Of a DNA stretch of 6,172 nt, positions 1 through 5,592 are shown piece after piece; position 1 is the stretch's first letter; each line of letters begins with the position of its first letter. The DNA is taken from assembly GCA_963542625.1 (NCBI GenBank), contig CAUTXO010000076.1, positions 1 through 6,172 on the forward strand, in the 5' to 3' direction. The DNA is from CAUTXO01 sp963542625. GTDB lineage: Bacteria > Campylobacterota > Campylobacteria > Campylobacterales > SZUA-545. The notes under the pieces are model-generated. The model saw only the letters and a list, made by a program, of their open reading frames with translations. It had not been told where the DNA came from and made no database searches. The position numbers and the translations under genes were made by a program.

Positions 1-1
1 T

Positions 2-109
2 CTAAATGAGAGCACTTTTAGTAAGCTTGAGCGCTTTATGGATTGCTCGCCGAATAATAATTTATTGTATAAGTATGGTAGTTGGAAATATTGTATTCAA
101 ATATGTTGA
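2..109 (+). CDS. Possible 3' end of an unidentified gene (partial)
   Basis: One plus-strand frame is open from the window edge to a TGA at 107-109 and gives 35 residues. The peptide contains the stretches FSKLERFMDCSPNNN and YGSWKYCIQIC, which look like ordinary globular sequence with aromatic residues and three cysteines. No family can be recognised from so short a piece. The codons are much more AT-rich than in the genes further right. An open run of this length arises easily by chance, so the only support is that it is open at the edge and followed by a long gene-free stretch. Confidence 0.27.
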   Translation, partial: LNESTFSKLERFMDCSPNNNLLYKYGSWKYCIQIC

Positions 110-299
110 TATTTTATAAGCTAAATTTTTTCACAGATTTATTGCTTGTAGTATGGCAGCTTAGATGAAACAGGTTTGCTCGGTTGCTTTTATTTTTTTG
201 TGTGATTTCTATCTGGTGCTAATACCTAATCATTACCAGTCAAGCGCAAAATACTTGCAATTTGAGCCGAGCCTAAGTTTTGCACTAGAAATGCTCAAA
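110..299. other. AT-rich gene-free stretch
   Basis: These bases are rich in A and T and contain no reading frame with a ribosome binding site or recognisable protein. The 101-codon frame opening at 165 begins with a hydrophobic stretch but continues through the unrelated GC-rich repeats on its right into low-complexity Ser, Ala and Val, so I treat it as chance. Sequences resembling -10 boxes (such as TATAAG at 68-73) occur, as expected in AT-rich DNA, but none precedes a gene. No tRNA-like or other RNA structure was recognised. Confidence 0.5.
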
Positions 300-555
300 T
301 ACCAGCGAAGTGGTGTAACGTGCGGTGATAACAGCGCCAACGCGAGCGATGAAATTACAAACCAGCGCGAGAGTGTCAGTGTGGCAGTGCAACAGGTAAC
401 AACACCAGTGCGTGTGAGCTCGGGCAGCATTGCAAATGCCAGCGCGGGTGGAGCAACCCTGAGTGAATGAGCGCCAGCGCTGACGTGGCAGGTGCAACGC
501 CAGCGGACGAGCATCAGCAAGAGCGCTGAAACAGCGGGCGAGCGCCAGCGGGCGA
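300..555. repeat. Degenerate short-word repeat region (CAGCG family)
   Basis: The pentamer CAGCG occurs eight times on the plus strand, at 303, 332, 363, 440, 475, 501, 532 and 546. Six of these are CCAGCG (302, 362, 439, 474, 500, 545). Its complement CGCTG appears only about twice, so the word is strongly one-sided. Copies are embedded in GC-rich, purine-leaning text with further GCGAGCG words, and spacing is irregular (26 to 77 bases between CCAGCG copies). A ten-base word, CAGCGGGCGA, occurs twice at 532-541 and 546-555. Frames crossing the region give low-complexity peptides. The function is unknown; it may be decayed tandem repeat or a binding region. Confidence 0.5.
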
Positions 556-583
556 CAAAATAGCAAACGATCGCCCGCGCGCT
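541..583 (-). terminator. Strong inverted repeat just past metK, possible transcript end
   Basis: GCGGGCGA at 548-555 is perfectly complementary to TCGCCCGC at 571-578 around a 15-base loop. The stem can be lengthened by pairing AGCGC (541-545) with GCGCT (579-583) if two bases are bulged. Read on the minus strand, the hairpin begins seven bases after the metK stop codon, a natural place for a transcription end. No run of T follows on that strand, so it is not a standard Rho-independent terminator. It could instead protect the 3' end or act with Rho. A second copy of the left arm at 534-541 allows an alternative hairpin. Confidence 0.35.
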
Positions 584-589
584 AACGCC

Positions 590-1792
590 CTAGCCTAAAA
601 GCGATTTAAATTTTTCAAGTTCATCAAGCTGCTCCCACGGGTAATCGGCTTGCCCTACCTGCCCGCGAGCGGCAACATTGGCGTATAGAAAGGTATCCGC
701 GCTTGGCGTGTCTAGGTGGAATTTACGCGTAATCCAGTTTGGCGTTAGCGCAAAATTCTCGCTCACAAACGCCGAAAGCGCGTCGTCGCTAAGCCCGCGA
801 GCCGTCGTGCCGTAAGTATCCACCGTTACAGAAATTGGCTTTGCGATGCCGATTGCGTAAGAAATTTGCACGAGCGCCTTTTTTGCAAGCCCCGCTGCCA
901 CAATGTGTTTGGCAATGTAGCGCGCCGCGTAAAGCCCACTGCGATCGACCTTTGTATAATCCTTGCTAGACTGCGCGCCGCCACCTATTGGCGAATACCC
1001 GCCAAAGCTATCTACGATTAGCTTTCTGCCCGTTAGCCCTGAGTCGTGCAAGGAGGAGTGATTAACGTATTTGCCCGTTGGGTTGATGTGAATTATCGTG
1101 CTGGCGATGTCAAAAAGCGCGGCGGGCAAGTTCGCCTGCATAATCAGATCTTTAATCAAAGATCTAACCTCATTTATCCCCATACTCGCCACGCAAGGCG
1201 CGGAGACGACGATTGTGTGAATTTTTTGCGGGCGGCAATTTTCAAAGTTGTCCTTCGTGCCGTAATCCATCGTTACCTGCGTTTTAATATCAACGCCTAG
1301 CTTGTCGGGGTTTGCCAGCGCGTAGGCATAGACCTTTTCCATTAAGATCCGCGCGTATGTGATGGCGCTTGGCATATAGCCTTGCGTTTCGCTATCAGCA
1401 TAACCAAACATAATGCCTTGATCGCCCGCACCCGTTTCGCCGCTTGCTTGATCCACGCCTTGATTAATATCGAGCGACTGCGAGTTAAGAAGCACTTGAA
1501 TATTGACGTCGTCTGGGTGCAAGCACTCCTGGCGCGTGAAAAATCCCTGCCCCTTGTAGCCGATTTTTTTAATAGCATTTAGCGCGATGTTTTTGTAATC
1601 ATCGGTGCTTAAATTCGCCTTGCTGGTAACCTCGCCGCCGATTACGACGTTTTTCCCCGCCACAAAAACCTCGCTTGCTATGCGGCTAGTTTTGTCTTTT
1701 TTTAGTAGCTCATCGACGATACTATCCGCGATAATATCCGCGCACTTGTCCGGGTGGCCGGGGCTTACAACTTCTGAAGTAAATAAATACAT
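590..1792 (-). CDS. metK: S-adenosylmethionine synthase (methionine adenosyltransferase)
   Basis: MetK joins methionine and ATP to make S-adenosylmethionine, the cell's methyl donor, in the cytosol. The 400-residue protein is full length for the family and collinear with its three-part fold. GHPDK at residues 12-16 carries the catalytic His and the Mg-binding Asp. GAGDQGIMFGYA (121-132) is the first family signature. The second signature region at 269-285 reads GGGAQSSKDYTKVDRS, a variant of the more common GGGAFSGKDPTKVDRS; I recall the same variant in Campylobacter. DSGLTGRK (250-257) is also typical. The ATG start is preceded by AAAGGA (plus-strand 1798-1803) at five bases. The gene lies 22 bases after argB on the same strand and is probably co-transcribed with it. 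Identification is secure. Confidence 0.97.
   Translation of the reverse strand: MYLFTSEVVSPGHPDKCADIIADSIVDELLKKDKTSRIASEVFVAGKNVVIGGEVTSKANLSTDDYKNIALNAIKKIGYKGQGFFTRQECLHPDDVNIQVLLNSQSLDINQGVDQASGETGAGDQGIMFGYADSETQGYMPSAITYARILMEKVYAYALANPDKLGVDIKTQVTMDYGTKDNFENCRPQKIHTIVVSAPCVASMGINEVRSLIKDLIMQANLPAALFDIASTIIHINPTGKYVNHSSLHDSGLTGRKLIVDSFGGYSPIGGGAQSSKDYTKVDRSGLYAARYIAKHIVAAGLAKKALVQISYAIGIAKPISVTVDTYGTTARGLSDDALSAFVSENFALTPNWITRKFHLDTPSADTFLYANVAARGQVGQADYPWEQLDELEKFKSLLG
1146..1165. repeat. Inverted repeat of AGATCT inside metK
   Basis: AGATCTTT at 1146-1153 and AAAGATCT at 1158-1165 form a perfect 8-base inverted repeat around the four bases AATC. It lies within metK, where the minus strand encodes the segment around SLIKDLIMQ. 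It pairs two copies of the hexamer that dominates the region after cysK, so it may simply reflect the abundance of that word. A stem of this size could form in the metK mRNA, but nothing in the sequence shows that it acts there. Confidence 0.5.
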
Positions 1793-1814
1793 TTTAATCC
1801 TTTAAATTTTTGGT

Positions 1815-2666
1815 CTAGGCGCCAACTATTTGCGTGCCGACGCCGTCTTTGGTAAAGATCTCAAGTAGCATAGAGTGCTCTGCTCTTGCGTCTATAATAT
1901 GCACCTTTTCAACGCCTGAGCGTATTAGATCTAAGCTTGCGTCTATCTTTGGGATCATACCGCCTGAGATTACCCCGCGCCGTTTAAGATCTGCTATGCG
2001 GGCCCCGCTAAGCGAGTTAATAAGCTTGCCGTCCCCGTCTAAAACGCCGCTTGTGTCCGTCAAAAATATGACCTTTTTTGCACGTATTTTCTTGGCAATT
2101 TCGGCTGCCATTGTATCGGCATTGATATTAAAGCCAGGATCTGACGGCGCCAAACCGCTTGCAATCGGCGCAACGACGGGAATTAGATTGTCTGCTAGGA
2201 TAAGATCTAGCGCCCTTGTGTTAATTTCTGCCACTTCGCCTACAAACCCAAGATCTTTATCCAGCGCGCGCGCCTTTACAAGCCCTGCGTCTTTACCGCT
2301 AATGCCAACAGCAAGCGCTCCTTGCGCGTTTAAAAGGCTAACAATCTCGCTGTTTATGTCGCCTTTTAGCACCATTTCCGCAATTTTTAGCGTCTGCGCA
2401 TCAGTTACCCGCAAGCCGTCTTTAAACGCCGTTTTAACGCCTAGCTGCTCCAAAAGCTGCGTGATGTTTTTGCCACCGCCGTGCACGATGACTATCTTTA
2501 TGCCAACTAAATGCAAGAGCATAATATCTTCTGCAAATTTCTTACGCAAAGCGAGATTTTCCCACGCCGCACCGCCATACTTCACCACAAAAATCTGCCC
2601 GCTAAAGTCTTTAATGTAAGGCAAGGCGTCGATGATTGTTTTTACCGTTTTGATGTTTTGCTGCAA
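1815..2666 (-). CDS. argB: Acetylglutamate kinase (arginine-sensitive type)
   Basis: ArgB phosphorylates N-acetylglutamate with ATP, the second step of arginine synthesis from glutamate. Family marks in order are KYGG (29-32), the phosphate-binding HGGG (62-65), GLRVTD with the substrate-binding Arg (84-89), NINADTMA (180-187) and GGMIPK (235-240). At 283 residues it has the N-terminal helix ending in DALPYI and the C-terminal FTKDGVGT segment seen in hexameric, arginine-inhibited enzymes such as that of Thermotoga; the E. coli enzyme is shorter and lacks the helix. Feedback inhibition by arginine is therefore inferred. The start is TTG at 2666-2664, with AAAGGAAG (plus-strand 2670-2677) placed just ahead of it. 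The gene leads the pair argB-metK, driven from the divergent promoter shared with ubiX. Confidence 0.96.
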   Translation of the reverse strand: MQQNIKTVKTIIDALPYIKDFSGQIFVVKYGGAAWENLALRKKFAEDIMLLHLVGIKIVIVHGGGKNITQLLEQLGVKTAFKDGLRVTDAQTLKIAEMVLKGDINSEIVSLLNAQGALAVGISGKDAGLVKARALDKDLGFVGEVAEINTRALDLILADNLIPVVAPIASGLAPSDPGFNINADTMAAEIAKKIRAKKVIFLTDTSGVLDGDGKLINSLSGARIADLKRRGVISGGMIPKIDASLDLIRSGVEKVHIIDARAEHSMLLEIFTKDGVGTQIVGA

Positions 2667-2690
2667 AGGCTTCCTTTATTTAAAAGTGCT

Positions 2691-2698
2691 ATTATAAT
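2691..2698. promoter_or_regulatory. Palindromic bidirectional -10 box (argB-metK / ubiX operon)
   Basis: The octamer ATTATAAT equals its own reverse complement, so it contains a consensus TATAAT on both strands (plus 2693-2698, minus 2696-2691). It lies inside the 57-base spacer between the two TTG start codons. Plus-strand transcription would start near 2705, about 19 bases before ubiX. Minus-strand transcription would start near 2684, about 18 bases before argB. No good -35 box is seen on either side, which is normal for Campylobacter sigma-70 promoters, where the -10 box dominates. Bidirectional promoters built on a symmetric -10 box are known in bacteria; use of this one is inferred from position. 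Confidence 0.7.
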
Positions 2699-2723
2699 GC
2701 TTCAAATCTTATTAAGGCTTTTA

Positions 2724-3236
2724 TTGAAAATAATCGTTGCGATAACCGGCGCAAGCGGTGCCCAGCTTGGTTTTAGGCTGCACGAGAGCCTGCCAGCTGA
2801 CGTGGAAAAAATTCTAATAGTTTCTCAAAATTCAAAAATCACAATGCAAAAAGAAGGCGTGGTTTTTGATGAAAAGTCGTTCTGGGAGGGCCCTGCTAGC
2901 GGTAGTTTTATGGCTACGCATATGATAATCGCGCCCTGTTCGCTAAACACTTTGGCAAAGATCCGTATGGGGCTTAGCGACAACCTAATCACGCGCGCAG
3001 CCAGCGTTATGCTAAAGGAAAAACGCCCGCTTATCCTTGCCCCGCGTGAAATGCCCTTTGATACCATCGCGCTTGAAAATATGAGCTACCTTTCAAGGCT
3101 TGGCGTTGTGATTGCGCCGCCTGTTTATGCAAGCTACCAGCAATCCGCGGATCTTAGCGCTATGCAAGATTTTTTCGTCGGCAAGTGGCTAGATCTCCTA
3201 GGCATAAAAAATTCGCTTTATAAAAGGTGGGAATGA
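2724..3236 (+). CDS. ubiX: Flavin prenyltransferase
   Basis: UbiX attaches a dimethylallyl group to FMN, making the prenylated flavin used by UbiD-family decarboxylases. The product (170 residues from the chosen start) opens with IVAITGASGAQLG, the flavin-binding start of the family, then has GPASGSF (56-62), APCSLNTLAKI (70-80), PREMPFD (107-113) and a closing Y-K-R-W. The start is TTG at 2724: AAGG at 2714-2717 lies six bases ahead and the protein then begins at the conserved MKIIVAITGASG. The in-frame ATG at 2697 sits inside the -10 box and cannot be used from this promoter. Campylobacterota make menaquinone rather than ubiquinone, so the partner is probably a UbiD-type enzyme of menaquinone synthesis (inference). 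The stop overlaps the coaD start by one base. Confidence 0.94.
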   Translation: MKIIVAITGASGAQLGFRLHESLPADVEKILIVSQNSKITMQKEGVVFDEKSFWEGPASGSFMATHMIIAPCSLNTLAKIRMGLSDNLITRAASVMLKEKRPLILAPREMPFDTIALENMSYLSRLGVVIAPPVYASYQQSADLSAMQDFFVGKWLDLLGIKNSLYKRWE

Positions 3237-3697
3237 TGAAAACCGTTGTGTATCCGGGGACTTTTGATCCGCCAACAAACGGGCATATAGACGTCATCAA
3301 GCGCGCGTGCGCGATGTTTGATAACGTCATTGTGGGCGTGAGCGTTTCGCTCGATAAACACCCGATGTTTAGCCTGCAAACTAGGGTGCAAATGCTAAGC
3401 CTTGCAACCGCTGGCATTAAAAACGCGCACGTTAAGTCCTTTGACGGGCTGCTTGTGGATTTTGTGCGCGCGCAAAATTCAAGCGTCGTCATTCGTGGCT
3501 TGCGCGCAGTGAGCGACTTTGAGTTCGAGCTGCAAATGGGCTACACCAACGCCTCGATGTATGAAGATCTAGACACCGTCTATCTAATGCCAAGCCTAAA
3601 ATACGCCTTTATTAGCTCATCGGTCGTGCGGAGCATTTTAAAGCACGGCGGCGACGCCTCGCACCTTGTGCCAAAGGAAATTTACCAATGTATGTAG
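3236..3697 (+). CDS. coaD: Phosphopantetheine adenylyltransferase
   Basis: CoaD transfers AMP from ATP to 4'-phosphopantetheine, giving dephospho-CoA, the penultimate step of coenzyme A synthesis. The 153-residue product has YPGTFDPPTNGH (6-17), the nucleotidyltransferase TxGH motif, then IRGLRAVSDFEFELQM (86-101) and ISSSVVR (126-132), the ATP-phosphate motif, so the whole active site is present. Three start codons lie close together: GTG 3227, ATG 3233 and ATG 3236. The last is chosen because family members begin a few residues before YPGTFDP and AAAAGG (3222-3227) is well spaced; ATG 3233 is almost as good. The gene overlaps the ubiX stop by one base and runs ten bases into tmk, a layout suited to coupled translation. 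Confidence 0.96.
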   Translation: MKTVVYPGTFDPPTNGHIDVIKRACAMFDNVIVGVSVSLDKHPMFSLQTRVQMLSLATAGIKNAHVKSFDGLLVDFVRAQNSSVVIRGLRAVSDFEFELQMGYTNASMYEDLDTVYLMPSLKYAFISSSVVRSILKHGGDASHLVPKEIYQCM

Positions 3698-4251
3698 CCA
3701 TAGAAGGCGTTGATACCTGCGGAAAATCCACACAAATAGACCTGCTTAGAGCGCATTACAAAACCGCGATTTTTACCAAAGAGCCGGGCGCTGGGAGTTT
3801 TGGCGCGCGCGTGCGGGAGCTCATTATGGCGCAAGATCTTTGCGGCGTGGCAGAGATGTTTTTGTTTCTAGCCGATAGGGCGCAACACGTAGAAAGCGTG
3901 ATAAAACCGCACGCGGGGGAGCTGATAATTAGCGATAGATCTTTGCTTAGCGGCATTGCCTACGCGCGGGGGCTAGATCTTGAGAAGCTTTGCTGGCTGA
4001 ATTTGCACGCCGTGCAGGGGATCTTGCCGCAAAAGGTCATATTCTTGCAACTAGACGCGCAAAACCTAGCCGCGCGCCTAGCCCTAAAAAACCCCGATAA
4101 AATAGAAAAGCGCGGGGTGGATTATTTGCTAGAAATTCAAGAAAAAATCGGCGCGGCTGCCAAAGCGCTTGGCATAAAAACCCTGCAAATAGACGCGGGG
4201 CTAGATCGCGTGCTGATTTTTGAAAAGATCAAGGGCTTTATCGATGAATGA
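3688..4251 (+). CDS. tmk: Thymidylate kinase
   Basis: Tmk phosphorylates dTMP to dTDP for DNA synthesis. The 187-residue protein starts MYVAIEGVDTCGKST, with the P-loop at residues 7-15. FTKEPGAG (29-36) matches the family's TREPGGT substrate motif, with Ala in place of the second of the two usual Gly. FLADRAQH (60-67) and ISDRS (81-85) are the conserved central motifs, and IEKRG (139-143) lies where the lid segment is expected. It is slightly shorter than E. coli Tmk, as in Campylobacter. AAAGGA (3673-3678) precedes the ATG, and the first ten bases overlap the end of coaD. The order ubiX-coaD-tmk matches C. jejuni, where hisS comes next; here a small membrane protein gene and cysK follow instead. 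Confidence 0.95.
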   Translation: MYVAIEGVDTCGKSTQIDLLRAHYKTAIFTKEPGAGSFGARVRELIMAQDLCGVAEMFLFLADRAQHVESVIKPHAGELIISDRSLLSGIAYARGLDLEKLCWLNLHAVQGILPQKVIFLQLDAQNLAARLALKNPDKIEKRGVDYLLEIQEKIGAAAKALGIKTLQIDAGLDRVLIFEKIKGFIDE

Positions 4252-4582
4252 AATACTCACGGGGGCTTTCACTCTCACAGGCACGTTTTTTGTGCTAATG
4301 GCGCTTTACACCGTCAAAACCGATAGACAAAAGGCGCTGTATTTTTTGATAGCAGGGGCGGCGAGCTTTGGCGTGGCGGTTTTAGCGGCTGTTTTAGACG
4401 GGCGCGCGGACGCGGTAAAAAAAGACTTCTTAGCGCAAAAAACCGTATTTTGTGGTGGCGAGCCCGTTAGCCAAGCCGCTGGCTGGGAAATTAAAGGGGG
4501 CGATTTTTTCATTCGCGTTAAGGAAATTTACTTCATCAAAAAATGCCAAACGCGGAGCCAGAGCGACGGAAACTCTAATTAA
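4244..4582 (+). CDS. Small membrane protein of unknown function
   Basis: No family is recognised. The chosen ATG at 4244 overlaps the tmk stop by eight bases and has AAGGG at 4231-4235; an ATG 24 bases upstream lies deeper in tmk and has no comparable site. The 112-residue product has two hydrophobic helices, about residues 5-24 and 32-51, separated by a short charged loop (KTDRQK). A polar segment follows with Cys70 and Cys101 that could pair outside the membrane. The tail after IYFIKK becomes polar and Ser/Gln-rich. A run of six A at 4538-4543 lies exactly there; with one A fewer, the frame would continue through 43 further residues with a third hydrophobic helix to 4670. Whether the stop at 4582 is genuine is therefore uncertain. 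It is co-transcribed with tmk and cysK. Confidence 0.7.
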   Translation: MNEILTGAFTLTGTFFVLMALYTVKTDRQKALYFLIAGAASFGVAVLAAVLDGRADAVKKDFLAQKTVFCGGEPVSQAAGWEIKGGDFFIRVKEIYFIKKCQTRSQSDGNSN

Positions 4583-4583
4583 T

Positions 4584-4670
4584 TTGCTTGGCGAAGTGGC
4601 GCTTTTTACCACGCTAGGCGCGGCGGCGATACTTTTTGCAAAATACAAAAACTCTAAAGGAAAGCAATGA
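4584..4670 (+). CDS. Possible tiny membrane peptide, or shifted tail of the previous gene
   Basis: A frame ending in TGA at 4668-4670 encodes LGEVALFTTLGAAAILFAKYKNSKGKQ, one hydrophobic helix with a positively charged tail, a plausible inner-membrane peptide. Its stop overlaps the cysK ATG as ATGA, a common sign of coupled translation and the main argument that it is translated. It has no ATG of its own. A TTG at 4584 directly after the previous stop gives 28 residues but lacks a well-placed ribosome binding site; GTG codons at 4452 and 4455 lie far inside the preceding gene. The alternative is that this is the true C-terminus of the preceding protein, cut off by a one-base change in the six-A run at 4538-4543. 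Confidence 0.35.
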   Translation: MLGEVALFTTLGAAAILFAKYKNSKGKQ

Positions 4671-5560
4671 AAACCGTCTTAGAACTAATTGGCAAAACAC
4701 CGATGGTGGAGCTCCCCGTGCGGGGCAACCGCCTTTTTGCCAAGTGCGAATTTATAAACCCAAGCGGCAGCATTAAAGATCGCGCGGCGCTGTTTATGGT
4801 AGAAGACGCCACCCGGCGCGGGCTCATCGGCAAGGACACCGTGATAATCGAGCCCACAAGCGGGAATATGGGTGTTGGGCTAGCGATGATTTGCGCCGTT
4901 AAAAAAATCCCGCTGATCCTTACGATGCCAGAATCTATGAGCCTTGAGCGGCGGCAACTATTACAAGCCTATGGCGCGCGCCTAGAGCTTAGCCCCGCCA
5001 CGGGGGGAATGAGTGGCGCTGTGCAGCTTGCAAGGGAGCTTTTGGCGCAAAACAAAAACGCCATTACGCTCGGGCAATTTGACAACGCACAAAACGCCGC
5101 CGCGCACGAGCACACCACAGCGCTTGAGATCTTAGAAGATCTTGGCAGTTTGGATTATTTCGTCGCGGGCGTTGGAACAGGCGGCACGGTTAGCGGCACG
5201 GCGCGCGGGCTTAAAAAACGCTTGCCCCACGTCAAGGCAATTGCGCTTGAGCCCTTTAACAGCGCGGTGCTTAGCGGTGAAAAACCGGGAGCGCATAAAA
5301 TTCAGGGCATAGGCGCGGGGTTTATCCCGGGCGTTACGGATCTAGGCGTCATCGATGAGATTGTAAAGGTTAGGGAAGAAGACGCCATCAAAGAAGCCAA
5401 GATCCTAGCCAAGGAGCACGGGCTGCTTGTTGGGATTTCATCGGGCGCGAACGTTTTTGCCGCCAAGGAGCTTGCCGCGCGCGTGAGTGGCAAAACCATC
5501 GTAACCTTCCTTTGCGACACGGGCGAGCGCTACCTAAGCACCGGAGTTTTTGACGCCTAG
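4667..5560 (+). CDS. cysK: Cysteine synthase (O-acetylserine sulfhydrylase), PLP enzyme
   Basis: The enzyme makes cysteine from O-acetylserine and sulfide using pyridoxal phosphate. The 297-residue protein is near full length for a compact bacterial form. NPSGSIKDR (31-39) supplies the PLP lysine, Lys37. PTSGNMG (63-69) is the asparagine loop, with Met68 where nearly all cysteine synthases have Thr. MPESMSLERR, GTGGTVSG (the PLP phosphate cup) and SSGANVFAA (holding the Ser near the PLP ring nitrogen) follow in the usual order, and the C-terminus carries the usual GERYLST. AAAGGA at 4656-4661 precedes the ATG, which overlaps the preceding frame by four bases. The C. jejuni relative is annotated cysM, so that name is equally defensible. 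Met at the loop position recalls plant beta-cyanoalanine synthases, so exact substrate preference is open. Confidence 0.93.
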   Translation: MKTVLELIGKTPMVELPVRGNRLFAKCEFINPSGSIKDRAALFMVEDATRRGLIGKDTVIIEPTSGNMGVGLAMICAVKKIPLILTMPESMSLERRQLLQAYGARLELSPATGGMSGAVQLARELLAQNKNAITLGQFDNAQNAAAHEHTTALEILEDLGSLDYFVAGVGTGGTVSGTARGLKKRLPHVKAIALEPFNSAVLSGEKPGAHKIQGIGAGFIPGVTDLGVIDEIVKVREEDAIKEAKILAKEHGLLVGISSGANVFAAKELAARVSGKTIVTFLCDTGERYLSTGVFDA

Positions 5561-5592
5561 CACCGCAATGTGCCAATAACAAAACCGGTGTA

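Noticed and set aside
165..470. A 101-codon plus-strand frame with a hydrophobic start resembling a signal peptide
   Set aside because: No ribosome binding site; it crosses the abrupt AT-to-GC change and the CAGCG repeats, and its second half is low-complexity Ser/Ala/Val from those repeats.
233..566. Two overlapping minus-strand frames of 93-95 codons
   Set aside because: They are translations of the CAGCG repeats in other frames, full of Ala, Leu, Cys and Arg, with no recognisable motif.
1834..2619. A 261-codon frame antisense to argB
   Set aside because: It is a mirror of the clearly real argB; its Ser/Pro/Leu-rich peptide has no family marks, and long antisense frames are expected in this codon use.
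2511..2723. A longer N-terminus for UbiX
   Set aside because: It would run through argB on the opposite strand and through the promoter. The conserved UbiX start and a good ribosome site fit the TTG at 2724.
5002..5007. A six-G run in cysK (and five G at 4261-4265) as phase-variable tracts
   Set aside because: Campylobacter contingency tracts are usually eight or more G and lie in surface-structure genes; these are too short and lie in housekeeping or small genes.
5539..5590. A terminator after cysK formed by CACCGG (5539-5544) and CCGGTG (5585-5590)
   Set aside because: Only six pairs with a 40-base loop, partly inside the gene, and no T-run follows.
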